DNA from: an uncultured Pseudomonadota bacterium
Lineage (GTDB): Bacteria > Pseudomonadota > Alphaproteobacteria > Rs-D84
Direction: 5' to 3'
Length of the DNA: 7,558 bases
NCBI GenBank assembly: GCA_947306185.1
Contig: CAMZFU010000043.1
Span: 1 to 7,558 of the forward strand
Shown here: piece by piece, positions 1 to 5,294 of the stretch
How positions within the stretch are numbered: the stretch's first letter is position 1
How the letters are laid out: every line of letters starts with the position of its first letter
Program-made: the position numbers and the translations under genes
Notes under the pieces: generated by a model
Told to the model about the DNA's origin: nothing
The model's input: only the letters and a program-made list of their open reading frames with translations
Databases searched by the model: none

Positions 1-397
1 TTTCATCTGTGTCTATGTTGGCAATCCTAATAAATTCCGTGCCAGGTACAAAAGTTCGTTCAAAAGCACATCTTTTTGGTTCAGAATACATATTTTGGAA
101 TCGTTTTATTTGATCTGGTGACGTGCGACAATAATTTATGAGTCCTGGAACTAAATTTATGTCCAAATCATTTGCATAGGCCCAAGCTCTCATACATTCT
201 GCCATTTTTCGCCAAATTTCCCTTTCCTCAAAGGAACTATTTGCAAAGCTTAAAATTGAATCAGTATAGTTAAGATCTTTTGAACCATCAGGTTTATTTT
301 TTCTAAGATATTTTATATAAATCCCTTTATACCATAAATAATATTCGTTTCTTTTCATAAATGCACTTGTGTCAACAGACATACATAAAACAGACAT
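1..397 (-). CDS. Unrecognised protein, C-terminus cut by left edge
   Basis: Reading the minus strand from the ATG at 397-395 gives 132 codons without a stop to the window edge, so the gene continues to the left. The start is supported by a Shine-Dalgarno-like AGAGGG (405-410) about six bases upstream; a second in-frame ATG at 382 is less well placed. The visible product is soluble-looking, with many aromatic and charged residues (for example MKRNEYYLWYKG near residue 14 and EREIWRKMAECMRAWAYAND around residues 57-76), and no signal peptide or membrane segment. I do not recognise the family. It is divergent from the recombinase gene and equally AT-rich, so it is probably part of the same accessory segment. 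The long open frame and ribosome-binding site make it likely to be real; its function is unknown. Confidence 0.6.
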   Translation of the reverse strand, partial: MSVLCMSVDTSAFMKRNEYYLWYKGIYIKYLRKNKPDGSKDLNYTDSILSFANSSFEEREIWRKMAECMRAWAYANDLDINLVPGLINYCRTSPDQIKRFQNMYSEPKRCAFERTFVPGTEFIRIANIDTDE

Positions 398-465
398 TTT
401 TAACCCTCTGTGTATATGCATATATTGCAGGTTAAACCCATCAGAATTCAATATATTTATATAAC

Positions 466-494
466 TTGACTTCCATGGTTTTGTAAGCACTAAT
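466..494 (+). promoter_or_regulatory. Possible promoter of the serine recombinase
   Basis: TTGACT (466-471) matches the sigma-70 -35 box at five of six positions. Exactly 17 bases later lies ACTAAT (489-494), matching TATAAT at four of six. Transcription would start about 20 bases before the recombinase ATG. The whole 398-518 interval is the divergent intergenic region. On the minus strand TTGAAT (446-451) followed by the AT-rich stretch 413-428 could serve the left gene, but no good -10 box is seen there. Confidence 0.35.
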
Positions 495-495
495 G

Positions 496-518
496 ATACG
501 CAATAAAAAGGCCCGTAT
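496..518 (+). promoter_or_regulatory. Ribosome-binding site of the recombinase inside a small inverted repeat
   Basis: The Shine-Dalgarno-like AAAAAGG (505-511) lies seven bases before the ATG at 519 and fixes that start. It is flanked by ATACG (496-500) and CGTAT (514-518), which are perfect complements with a 13-base loop. In RNA this could partly occlude the ribosome-binding site; in DNA it could be a weak operator. The stem is only 5 bp, so the regulatory reading is an inference. Confidence 0.3.
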
Positions 519-2138
519 ATGACAATTAAATGTGCAATTTATACGCGTAAGTCAACTGAACACGGACTTGAACAAGAGTTCAATTCTCTGCAAAACCAAG
601 AAGAGTCGTGCAAGGCATATATAGCATCACAATCGTTTAATAGTTGGCAATATTACAAGACTTACAGTGATGCGGCGATTTCTGGTGGGACTATGGAACG
701 GCCTGCATTAAAACAAATGTTGGATGATATGGCACATGGGTTAGTAAATACTGTGGTAGTGTATAAGATTGACCGATTATCGCGTTCCATATTGGATTTC
801 CACAATATGATGAAATATTTTGAAAAATACGGTGCGAACTTTGTGTCCATCACGCAATCATTTGATACCAGTACATCAATGGGTAAATTAACATTGAATA
901 TGTTGCTGTCGTTCGCCCAATTTGAACGCGAGGTATCAAGTGAACGCGTTCGGGATAAAATCCGTGCATCAAAAGCCAAAGGACTATGGATGGGTGGTGC
1001 ACCACGTTTGGGTTATGACCTGATAAACAAAAAATTGGTAGTAAACCAAACCGAAGCAGAACAAGTTCGTCATCTGTTTGAGAAATACCTAGAACTGCAA
1101 TCTGTGAATGACTTAACTGAATATGCAAAACAAAATGGTATATTTGGTAAACGATGGGAGACAGCAAAACGACAAATACGTGGTGGTAATCCGATTAGTA
1201 AAATGAGTATGCATCGCATTCTGCGGGATAAAGTTTACATCGGTCAAATTGAAAATAAAAAAGAAGGCACTTTTGCCAAAGGCGAACATAAACCGATTAT
1301 TTCTGCTGAACTGTTTAATCGTGTTCAAGTTGCACTAGCCAATAATTCCAACAATAAATCACCAAACACACGCGCACCAAATATACTGACAGGTAAATTA
1401 TTTAATCATAATGGCACAAAGTTCATCAACCAAATGACCAGCGGTAAAGGTAAAAGAAAAATTCATTACTATGCAACCAAGGGATTTTATTTGACTGCCG
1501 CGTGTGTGGATGAAATTGTTATAAAAACGATAACAGATTTTCTGAACAGCGATATGTCGAATCTGCCCATAAACCTGGCCACCGTATTAAAACGAATTGA
1601 TATAACAAATATGAATTTCGCAGAAAAACGCAACCTAATTCAATCATTGGTTGAAAAAATTGTGTATTCGCAAGAACAACTGATTTATACACTGACTATA
1701 GATGCGCAAAAATTACAGCCGTTTATCAAGGAGCATTATGTAAATCAAAATGTTGAGCCCATGGAATATATAATTGGCGACAACAGCATAACAATCACGG
1801 AAAAAGTATTCTTACGCAAATACGTCAACACGGTATACGACCGTGGTAAAAACGGTGTATTAAATGTCACCGACAATAATCATTTAATTTTGAAAGCTTT
1901 TGCAACGGCATGGAAATATAGGGAATTATACGAACAAAATGGCAATGTAGACAATGTGATACGTTCTGTTCGCACATCACCAAGATTATTTTATAAATAT
2001 TTATCTCTCTCGTATCTGAGTCCGTCAATCGTAAATAAACTATTAAGTGGCAAAATTAATATGGCAGTTAGAGATATTTTGGATAAAGCATCAAGAAGTG
2101 ATGACTTTGAGTATCAAGTCAAACTGTTTAATCTATAA
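519..2138 (+). CDS. Large serine recombinase (site-specific integrase/resolvase family)
   Basis: This 539-residue protein catalyses DNA strand exchange through a phosphoserine intermediate. The N-terminal resolvase domain (about 4-150) shows the YTRKS motif with the predicted nucleophile Ser12 and Arg10, a second conserved arginine (Arg61, in ERP), the IDRLSR block (84-89) and FERE...SERVRDKI (135-148), followed by the linker WMGGAPRLGYDL typical of large serine recombinases. A Recombinase domain (PF07508-like) spans about 175-275, with ILRDKVYIGQI at 234-244. The usual zinc-ribbon CxxC pairs are absent: only Cys5, Cys31 and Cys329 occur. The C-terminal SPRLFYKYLSLSYLSPSIV segment (487-505) resembles alphaproteobacterial prophage recombinases. 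Length is in the normal 450-600 range and all visible catalytic residues are present, so it is probably active. It would mobilise or integrate the accessory segment; the attachment sites were not identified. Confidence 0.93.
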   Translation: MTIKCAIYTRKSTEHGLEQEFNSLQNQEESCKAYIASQSFNSWQYYKTYSDAAISGGTMERPALKQMLDDMAHGLVNTVVVYKIDRLSRSILDFHNMMKYFEKYGANFVSITQSFDTSTSMGKLTLNMLLSFAQFEREVSSERVRDKIRASKAKGLWMGGAPRLGYDLINKKLVVNQTEAEQVRHLFEKYLELQSVNDLTEYAKQNGIFGKRWETAKRQIRGGNPISKMSMHRILRDKVYIGQIENKKEGTFAKGEHKPIISAELFNRVQVALANNSNNKSPNTRAPNILTGKLFNHNGTKFINQMTSGKGKRKIHYYATKGFYLTAACVDEIVIKTITDFLNSDMSNLPINLATVLKRIDITNMNFAEKRNLIQSLVEKIVYSQEQLIYTLTIDAQKLQPFIKEHYVNQNVEPMEYIIGDNSITITEKVFLRKYVNTVYDRGKNGVLNVTDNNHLILKAFATAWKYRELYEQNGNVDNVIRSVRTSPRLFYKYLSLSYLSPSIVNKLLSGKINMAVRDILDKASRSDDFEYQVKLFNL

Positions 2139-2143
2139 ACATA

Positions 2144-2172
2144 TTGATTTTTTATCTGTTTTATGTTATATT
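2144..2172 (+). promoter_or_regulatory. Strong sigma-70-type promoter for the leader, zinc protein and HNH unit
   Basis: TTGATT (2144-2149) and TATATT (2167-2172) each match the consensus hexamers at five of six positions and are separated by exactly 17 bases. The promoter starts five bases after the recombinase stop codon, so the downstream genes need not depend on recombinase transcription. The predicted start point is near 2179, giving a leader of about 165 nt before the ATG at 2344. Confidence 0.6.
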
Positions 2173-2178
2173 GTGCGT

Positions 2179-2343
2179 ATGCCTGTTGGAAGGCTAGCCC
2201 GTTCGTGTAAAGATTTCATCATCCAACAAATAAAATAATATAAACCTCCGAGCTTATTATCTAAGCCAAGAGACTACGAACGCAAAATCAATATTAGATA
2301 ATGAACTTGGGCAACTCCGCAAATGCGGTAAAGGATTTATATT
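2179..2343 (+). other. Untranslated leader with several complementary segments, possible structured RNA
   Basis: No convincing gene fills this stretch. It holds TGTTGGA/TCCAACA (2184-2190 with 2222-2228), CGTTCGT/ACGAACG (2200-2206 with 2276-2282), ATTATCTAA/TTAGATAAT (2256-2264 with 2294-2302), CCAAG/CTTGG (2266-2270 with 2306-2310), a local GCTTA/TAAGC hairpin (2252-2266) and CCGC-AAAT-GCGG (2317-2328). Several of these cross or compete, which suggests alternative folds or a pseudoknot. The last hairpin ends two bases before the Shine-Dalgarno AAAGGA (2330-2335), which lies eight bases from the ATG at 2344. A 19-codon frame (2179-2238) begins almost at the predicted transcription start. I recognise no known riboswitch consensus. 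The pairings are seen in the sequence; a regulatory role is inferred. Confidence 0.4.
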
Positions 2344-3024
2344 ATGAAAAATATAGACTACTTTAAATTACAAGCAAAAAATCTGCTTAAAGACTACCAA
2401 ACCCGCTATCTTTCTGAAGATGGTGATATTTATGAATACGAACCAAAGTTTTTTGATATCGTTGGCATATTCCTTGAATATGATATAATGGACGATGATA
2501 AAAATTTTGAATTCAAACTAGGCAATGCGCAACATCTGATCGCACAAATGGCCGGTTTTAATGGTTGGAAAGATTTAATAACATCGACAGAGGCAGAACA
2601 GTCAAAAGCTCGAAAACTTCTGGAAGAAAGTGTTCATAATGAATACGGATGTACAAGTTTTATATCGCATAATTTTACACCTGATGGTCGTGAAATAACA
2701 GAATATTCACACGAACCATTGGATAGTGATGTGCCTTATCATGAAGAATTGTCTGGACAGGATTGGCAAGACGGAATTGATGAATGCAGGAAAAATGGTA
2801 TGGGCTTTGAACCAGACGAAATCGTTGAATGTCTGCATTGTGGAAATCGGTTTCCATTTAAGGAAGTAAAGGTTAGACGATTGAAACCCGAGTACAACAA
2901 TGGCAAAGAAGATGATTTTAAAGAAATTGTATGCAAACACTATCCGGAATGTAATGGTAATTTACTAGATTTAATACCGGTGGAAATGATTGATGCGAAA
3001 GGAGGTGATGAAAATGAGGAATAA
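2344..3024 (+). CDS. Two-domain protein of unknown function with C-terminal zinc-ribbon-like cysteines
   Basis: This 226-residue soluble, acidic protein has no signal peptide or membrane segment. Residues about 3-80 resemble, from memory, a small N-terminal module found in many bacterial proteins of unknown role and in some glyoxalase-like proteins (PF20066-like). The visible pattern is LQAKNLLKDYQT (9-20), EPKFFDIVGIFLEYDI (33-48) and NAQHLIAQMAGFNGWKDL (61-78). The C-terminal part carries C163-x2-C166 and C197-x5-C203, spaced like a four-cysteine zinc site. The start is set by AAAGGA eight bases upstream. Its last 11 bases overlap the HNH gene, and its 3' end contains that gene's ribosome-binding site, so the two are translationally coupled and probably work together. 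Possible roles are DNA binding, or control or immunity for the nuclease; none is shown by the sequence. Confidence 0.75.
   Translation: MKNIDYFKLQAKNLLKDYQTRYLSEDGDIYEYEPKFFDIVGIFLEYDIMDDDKNFEFKLGNAQHLIAQMAGFNGWKDLITSTEAEQSKARKLLEESVHNEYGCTSFISHNFTPDGREITEYSHEPLDSDVPYHEELSGQDWQDGIDECRKNGMGFEPDEIVECLHCGNRFPFKEVKVRRLKPEYNNGKEDDFKEIVCKHYPECNGNLLDLIPVEMIDAKGGDENEE
2998..3007 (+). promoter_or_regulatory. Near-perfect Shine-Dalgarno that decides the HNH start
   Basis: AAAGGAGGTG is close to a full complement of the 16S rRNA 3' end. Its GGAGG core (3001-3005) lies eight bases before the ATG at 3014, but only two bases before the ATG at 3008 and downstream of the possible TTG (2990) and ATG (2993) starts. 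This selects 3014. The site lies inside the 3' end of the upstream coding region, as in coupled gene pairs. Confidence 0.75.
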
Positions 3025-3307
3025 ATTTGCATCTTATTCTCGCAGTACGTCAAAAACATATACTAATGCCAATGGATATAGAGTGTACAAAGATTCAGGG
3101 CAGCTAGTTCATCGTCATATGGCAGAAATAAAACTTGGTAGATCTTTGCAATCTGGTGAAGTTGTGCATCATATAAACCGAAACAAACAAGACAATCGTC
3201 CATCAAATTTGTATGTGTTCCATGACCAACAAGCACATTGGGCGGCTCATAAACAGGATGCCAAAAATTATGGAAAAGATTATAGTTTTAAAGGCAAAAA
3301 TCATTAA
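3014..3307 (+). CDS. Small HNH endonuclease
   Basis: From the preferred start the protein has 97 residues. It carries a compact HNH (His-Me finger) nuclease core: RHMAEIKLGRSLQSGEVVHH (34-53) gives the His pair H52-H53, then N55 and the DNRPSNL block (60-66, with N61 and N65), and a final region with H70, H75 and H79. This is the layout of phage-type HNH proteins in which an invariant His activates water and a metal ion binds the scissile phosphate. The ten or so residues before the fold are basic and Ser/Thr-rich; the tail (KNYGKDYSFKGKNH) is basic. No Cys-based zinc site is present in the protein itself. It overlaps the upstream gene by 11 bases. It could be a homing or nicking enzyme of a mobile element, a phage packaging nuclease, or a defence/toxin effector; the target is unknown. 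Confidence 0.85.
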   Translation: MRNKFASYSRSTSKTYTNANGYRVYKDSGQLVHRHMAEIKLGRSLQSGEVVHHINRNKQDNRPSNLYVFHDQQAHWAAHKQDAKNYGKDYSFKGKNH

Positions 3308-3431
3308 AAGTGCCTCAACGAAAATGACCAAAGTATATCAATGCGTGCTATTTGGGCTGGTTTGATAAATTTGGCGATATACATTGGAAATATCGTGGGT
3401 AAAAACCGCCGGAAACGGGGCGAAAAAGAAC
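3308..3431. other. Intergenic stretch between the accessory segment and the core genes
   Basis: No supported gene. The only visible structure is the inverted repeat CGATAT (3375-3380)/ATATCG (3390-3395) with a 9-base loop; neither side is followed by a T tract, so it is not a normal terminator. The base composition changes here from AT-rich to the more balanced core, so the right border of the accessory segment, and possibly a recombinase attachment site, may lie in this interval. That placement is an inference. Confidence 0.35.
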
Positions 3432-3454
3432 ATCCCGCGGGATTACCGCGGGAT
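3432..3454 (-). terminator. Rho-independent terminator of the rpoZ/tRNA-Ser unit
   Basis: A perfect 9-bp stem, ATCCCGCGG (3432-3440) and CCGCGGGAT (3446-3454), encloses a 5-base loop. On the minus strand the stem is followed by GTTCTTTTTCG, a T-rich tract. The plus-strand side lacks a T run, so it should stop mainly minus-strand transcription. It lies 12 bases past the encoded CCA end of the tRNA. Confidence 0.85.
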
Positions 3455-3466
3455 ATTCAATATTAA

Positions 3467-3557
3467 TGGCGGAGATGAAGGGATTCGAACCCTTGATACG
3501 GTTGCCCGTATACCACATTTCCAATGTGGCGCACTAGACCAACTATGCGACATCTCC
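3467..3557 (-). tRNA. tRNA-Ser with anticodon GGA, CCA encoded
   Basis: Read on the minus strand, the acceptor stem pairs GGAGATG (3557-3551) with CATCTCC (3477-3471), followed by discriminator G (3470) and an encoded CCA (3469-3467). The anticodon stem CCACA/TGTGG holds the loop TTGGAAA, giving anticodon GGA (3522-3520), which reads UCC and UCU serine codons. A long class II variable arm, TACGG-GCAA-CCGTA, and the T arm AAGGG-TTCGAAT-CCCTT complete a typical serine tRNA; the G discriminator also fits serine identity. It begins only 10 bases after the rpoZ stop codon and ends just before a strong terminator, so it is probably released by processing of an rpoZ transcript unless a promoter lies inside rpoZ. 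Confidence 0.97.
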
Positions 3558-3567
3558 GGATATTAAA

Positions 3568-3957
3568 TTAATCTTCTTCAGATGTATCGTCTTCGACATC
3601 GTCGGCGACCAATTCTGCGGCATCAACCATTGGTTCTTCGGTTGCCAATGTTTCTTCCAATTCGGCGTCAATTTCGCGCAAGGCCGGATCAACACTGTCC
3701 ACTTCCAATGTTTCTTCGGCATTTTCAACCGCCGGTGTTTCCTTGTAAGATTGCACAAATTCATGTCTAATTGCGGCAATATCTAATTTACCACTTGCAA
3801 TTTCGCGCAGTGCCGTAACCGTTGGTTTATCGTTACCGCGTTCCACAACTGGTGCCGCCCCACCGTTCAAATCACGAACACGTTGAGATGCCAACATTCC
3901 CAGTTCATATCTGCTTTCCACAAATGGTAATGTGTCAGAATTAGTTGTGCGTGCCAT
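3568..3957 (-). CDS. rpoZ: DNA-directed RNA polymerase omega subunit
   Basis: The 129-residue product is the small omega subunit that helps fold and hold the beta' subunit of RNA polymerase. Family features are the MAR- start, RYELGMLASQRVRDLNGG (16-33), the VERGNDKPTVTALREIASG stretch (38-56) and a following short helix (about 57-70). Residues 77-129 form an extra, strongly acidic tail: 23 Asp/Glu and a single Arg in 53 residues, containing two copies of EETL exactly 20 residues apart. The start is supported by AAAGGA seven bases upstream. No clear promoter for it was found; its control region overlaps that of the divergent mtaB gene. In many alphaproteobacteria a relA/spoT gene follows rpoZ; here tRNA-Ser follows instead. 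Confidence 0.93.
   Translation of the reverse strand: MARTTNSDTLPFVESRYELGMLASQRVRDLNGGAAPVVERGNDKPTVTALREIASGKLDIAAIRHEFVQSYKETPAVENAEETLEVDSVDPALREIDAELEETLATEEPMVDAAELVADDVEDDTSEED
3645..3717. repeat. 13-bp direct repeat inside the rpoZ acidic tail
   Basis: CCAATGTTTCTTC occurs at 3645-3657 and again at 3705-3717, exactly 60 bases (20 codons) apart and in the same rpoZ reading frame, where both copies encode the EETL segment. The pair suggests that the acidic tail grew partly by an in-frame duplication that has since diverged. Confidence 0.5.
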
Positions 3958-3971
3958 ATTAAAATCCTTTG

Positions 3972-3999
3972 TTGAAATATATTTTCATCCCGTTATAAT
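3972..3999 (+). promoter_or_regulatory. Promoter of the mtaB operon
   Basis: TTGAAA (3972-3977) and a perfect TATAAT (3994-3999) are separated by 16 bases. Transcription should start near 4006, only about 12 bases before the mtaB ATG, so the leader is very short and holds at most the weak Shine-Dalgarno-like GGATAG. The promoter lies in the 60-bp gap shared with the divergent rpoZ gene. Confidence 0.7.
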
Positions 4000-4017
4000 G
4001 CCCTATGGATAGTAAAA

Positions 4018-5250
4018 ATGCAAGTAGAAAATGATAAAAATGATATAAAAACATTATCTTTTGGGTGCCGACTTAATGCGTTGGAATGCGAAAAGATAAA
4101 AAACATGCTAAAAACACGCGGAATTTGCGCGGTTGTTGTTAATACCTGCTCGGTTACCGGTGAAGCCGAACGCCAATGCGGTCAAACCGTTCGCAAGATT
4201 GCACGCGAAAATCCAAATGCCATTATTTTTGTTACCGGGTGTGGCGCGACAAGAAACCCCGAATTGTTTGCAAAAATTCCTGGGGTAATCGTGATTCCTA
4301 ATTCTGAAAAAATGAAACCAGAATCTTATATCGTTCCTAATATGCGATTCGCGTGCGAATTGAATGTAAAAAATGCTGATGCCGAAATATCAAAACAATT
4401 TGTTCAGATTCAGAACGGTTGCAACCATGATTGCACATACTGTGTAACCCGTCTGTTGCGTGGGCCGGCGATTTCATTTGAATACAATGATATTTTGACT
4501 GATATTCGGGCGGCAATTGCCGATGGTTTTGGTGAAGTTATTTTGACTGGAGTTGATGCGGCATCATATGTCAAAGTTTATGACAATAGACCGTTCGTTT
4601 TGGCCGATTTGTGCAAAAAGATTTTAGAAGACGAACCATTGGTGCAACGGCTGCGTCTGTCTTCGGTTGATCCGGCGGCACCAACAATCCGCGATATTAT
4701 AGAAATGATGAAGTCCGAACCACGATTTATGCCACATTTGCACCTTTCTATGCAATCGGGTTCCGATACTATTTTAGGTGCTATGCGCCGGCGACACACC
4801 GCCGAAACCGTTCGTGATTTGGTTAAATTAGCGGACGGCAAGATTAGTTTCAGTTGGGACATTATCTGTGGTTTTCCGGGTGAAACCGAAGAACTCTTCC
4901 AAGAAACATTAGATTTGGTCCGCGAATTAAAGCCAATTAAAATACATGCTTTCCCCTATTCTATTCGTCCCGGAACGGTGGCGGCCGAAATGCCCAATCA
5001 AATTAACCACAATGTTTCCAAACAGCGCGTTAAAATCATTACTGATTTGGCAATGGAAAATATGCGCGAATTTATGAAACCGCAAATTGGCAAAACATTA
5101 CAGGTATTGCTTGAAAAGGATAACAATGCCCGTACACCCGATGATATACCAGTCCACATTGACGGCAAAACTATCCCGGAACGCACCATTTGTAATGTGA
5201 AAATAACAGGGATAAAAAACAACATATTTACCGCCGAAAAAAATATTTAA
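4018..5250 (+). CDS. mtaB: tRNA (N6-threonylcarbamoyladenosine(37)) methylthiotransferase MtaB
   Basis: The 410-residue enzyme is a radical-SAM methylthiotransferase, expected to convert t6A to ms2t6A at position 37 of tRNAs reading ANN codons. The N-terminal UPF0004 domain holds the first cluster ligands Cys17 (FGCRLN), Cys44 (NTCSVT) and Cys75 (TGCGA). The radical-SAM motif GCNHDCTYC supplies Cys135, Cys139 and Cys142 for the second 4Fe-4S cluster. Further family blocks are LTGVDAASY, LRLSSVDP, HLHLSMQSGSD and DIICGFPGETEELF. A TRAM-like RNA-binding tail follows from about residue 350. FGCRLN and the spacing fit MtaB better than MiaB or RimO. The ATG has only a weak ribosome-binding site but lies just behind a good promoter. 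It is the first gene of the plus-strand operon; 44 bases without a terminator separate it from the next gene. Confidence 0.93.
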   Translation: MQVENDKNDIKTLSFGCRLNALECEKIKNMLKTRGICAVVVNTCSVTGEAERQCGQTVRKIARENPNAIIFVTGCGATRNPELFAKIPGVIVIPNSEKMKPESYIVPNMRFACELNVKNADAEISKQFVQIQNGCNHDCTYCVTRLLRGPAISFEYNDILTDIRAAIADGFGEVILTGVDAASYVKVYDNRPFVLADLCKKILEDEPLVQRLRLSSVDPAAPTIRDIIEMMKSEPRFMPHLHLSMQSGSDTILGAMRRRHTAETVRDLVKLADGKISFSWDIICGFPGETEELFQETLDLVRELKPIKIHAFPYSIRPGTVAAEMPNQINHNVSKQRVKIITDLAMENMREFMKPQIGKTLQVLLEKDNNARTPDDIPVHIDGKTIPERTICNVKITGIKNNIFTAEKNI

Positions 5251-5294
5251 AAAATCTGTTTGCATTGGCGATTGTTGCTGTTATTATTCAGATT

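Noticed and set aside
2200..2228. Possible partial copy of the tRNA-Ser 3' end as an attachment site (GTTCG...TTCATC.TCC)
   Set aside because: Resemblance is scattered with different spacing; no continuous identity long enough to be an att core.
2047..2238. 63-codon frame overlapping the end of the recombinase
   Set aside because: Most of it is out-of-frame recombinase sequence; only its last 19 codons, from the ATG at 2179, lie outside and are treated separately.
2265..2343. Group I intron or retron RNA suggested by the AGAGACTA string and the nearby HNH gene
   Set aside because: No matching TAGTC-type partner or conserved core elements, and no reverse transcriptase gene is present.
2990..3013. 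Earlier TTG/ATG starts for the HNH gene at 2990, 2993 and 3008
   Set aside because: The Shine-Dalgarno GGAGG at 3001-3005 fits only the ATG at 3014.
3273..3365. 31-codon plus-strand frame starting inside the HNH gene end and stopping with TGA at 3363-3365
   Set aside because: No ribosome-binding site, no recognisable protein pattern, and a chance frame of this length is expected.
3375..3395. CGATAT/ATATCG inverted repeat as a terminator
   Set aside because: The stem is short and AT-rich, and neither strand has a T tract after it.
3384..3566. Plus-strand open frame of 60 codons across the tRNA region
   Set aside because: It is the antisense of tRNA-Ser and its terminator; no ribosome-binding site and no family resemblance.
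3543..3779. Other frames open across rpoZ on both strands
   Set aside because: They are shadows of the omega coding region, which has clear family motifs and a ribosome-binding site.
5265..5294. Upstream TTG start extending the carboxypeptidase by 10 residues
   Set aside because: No ribosome-binding site, and the extension would spoil a standard signal peptide that begins at the ATG at 5295.
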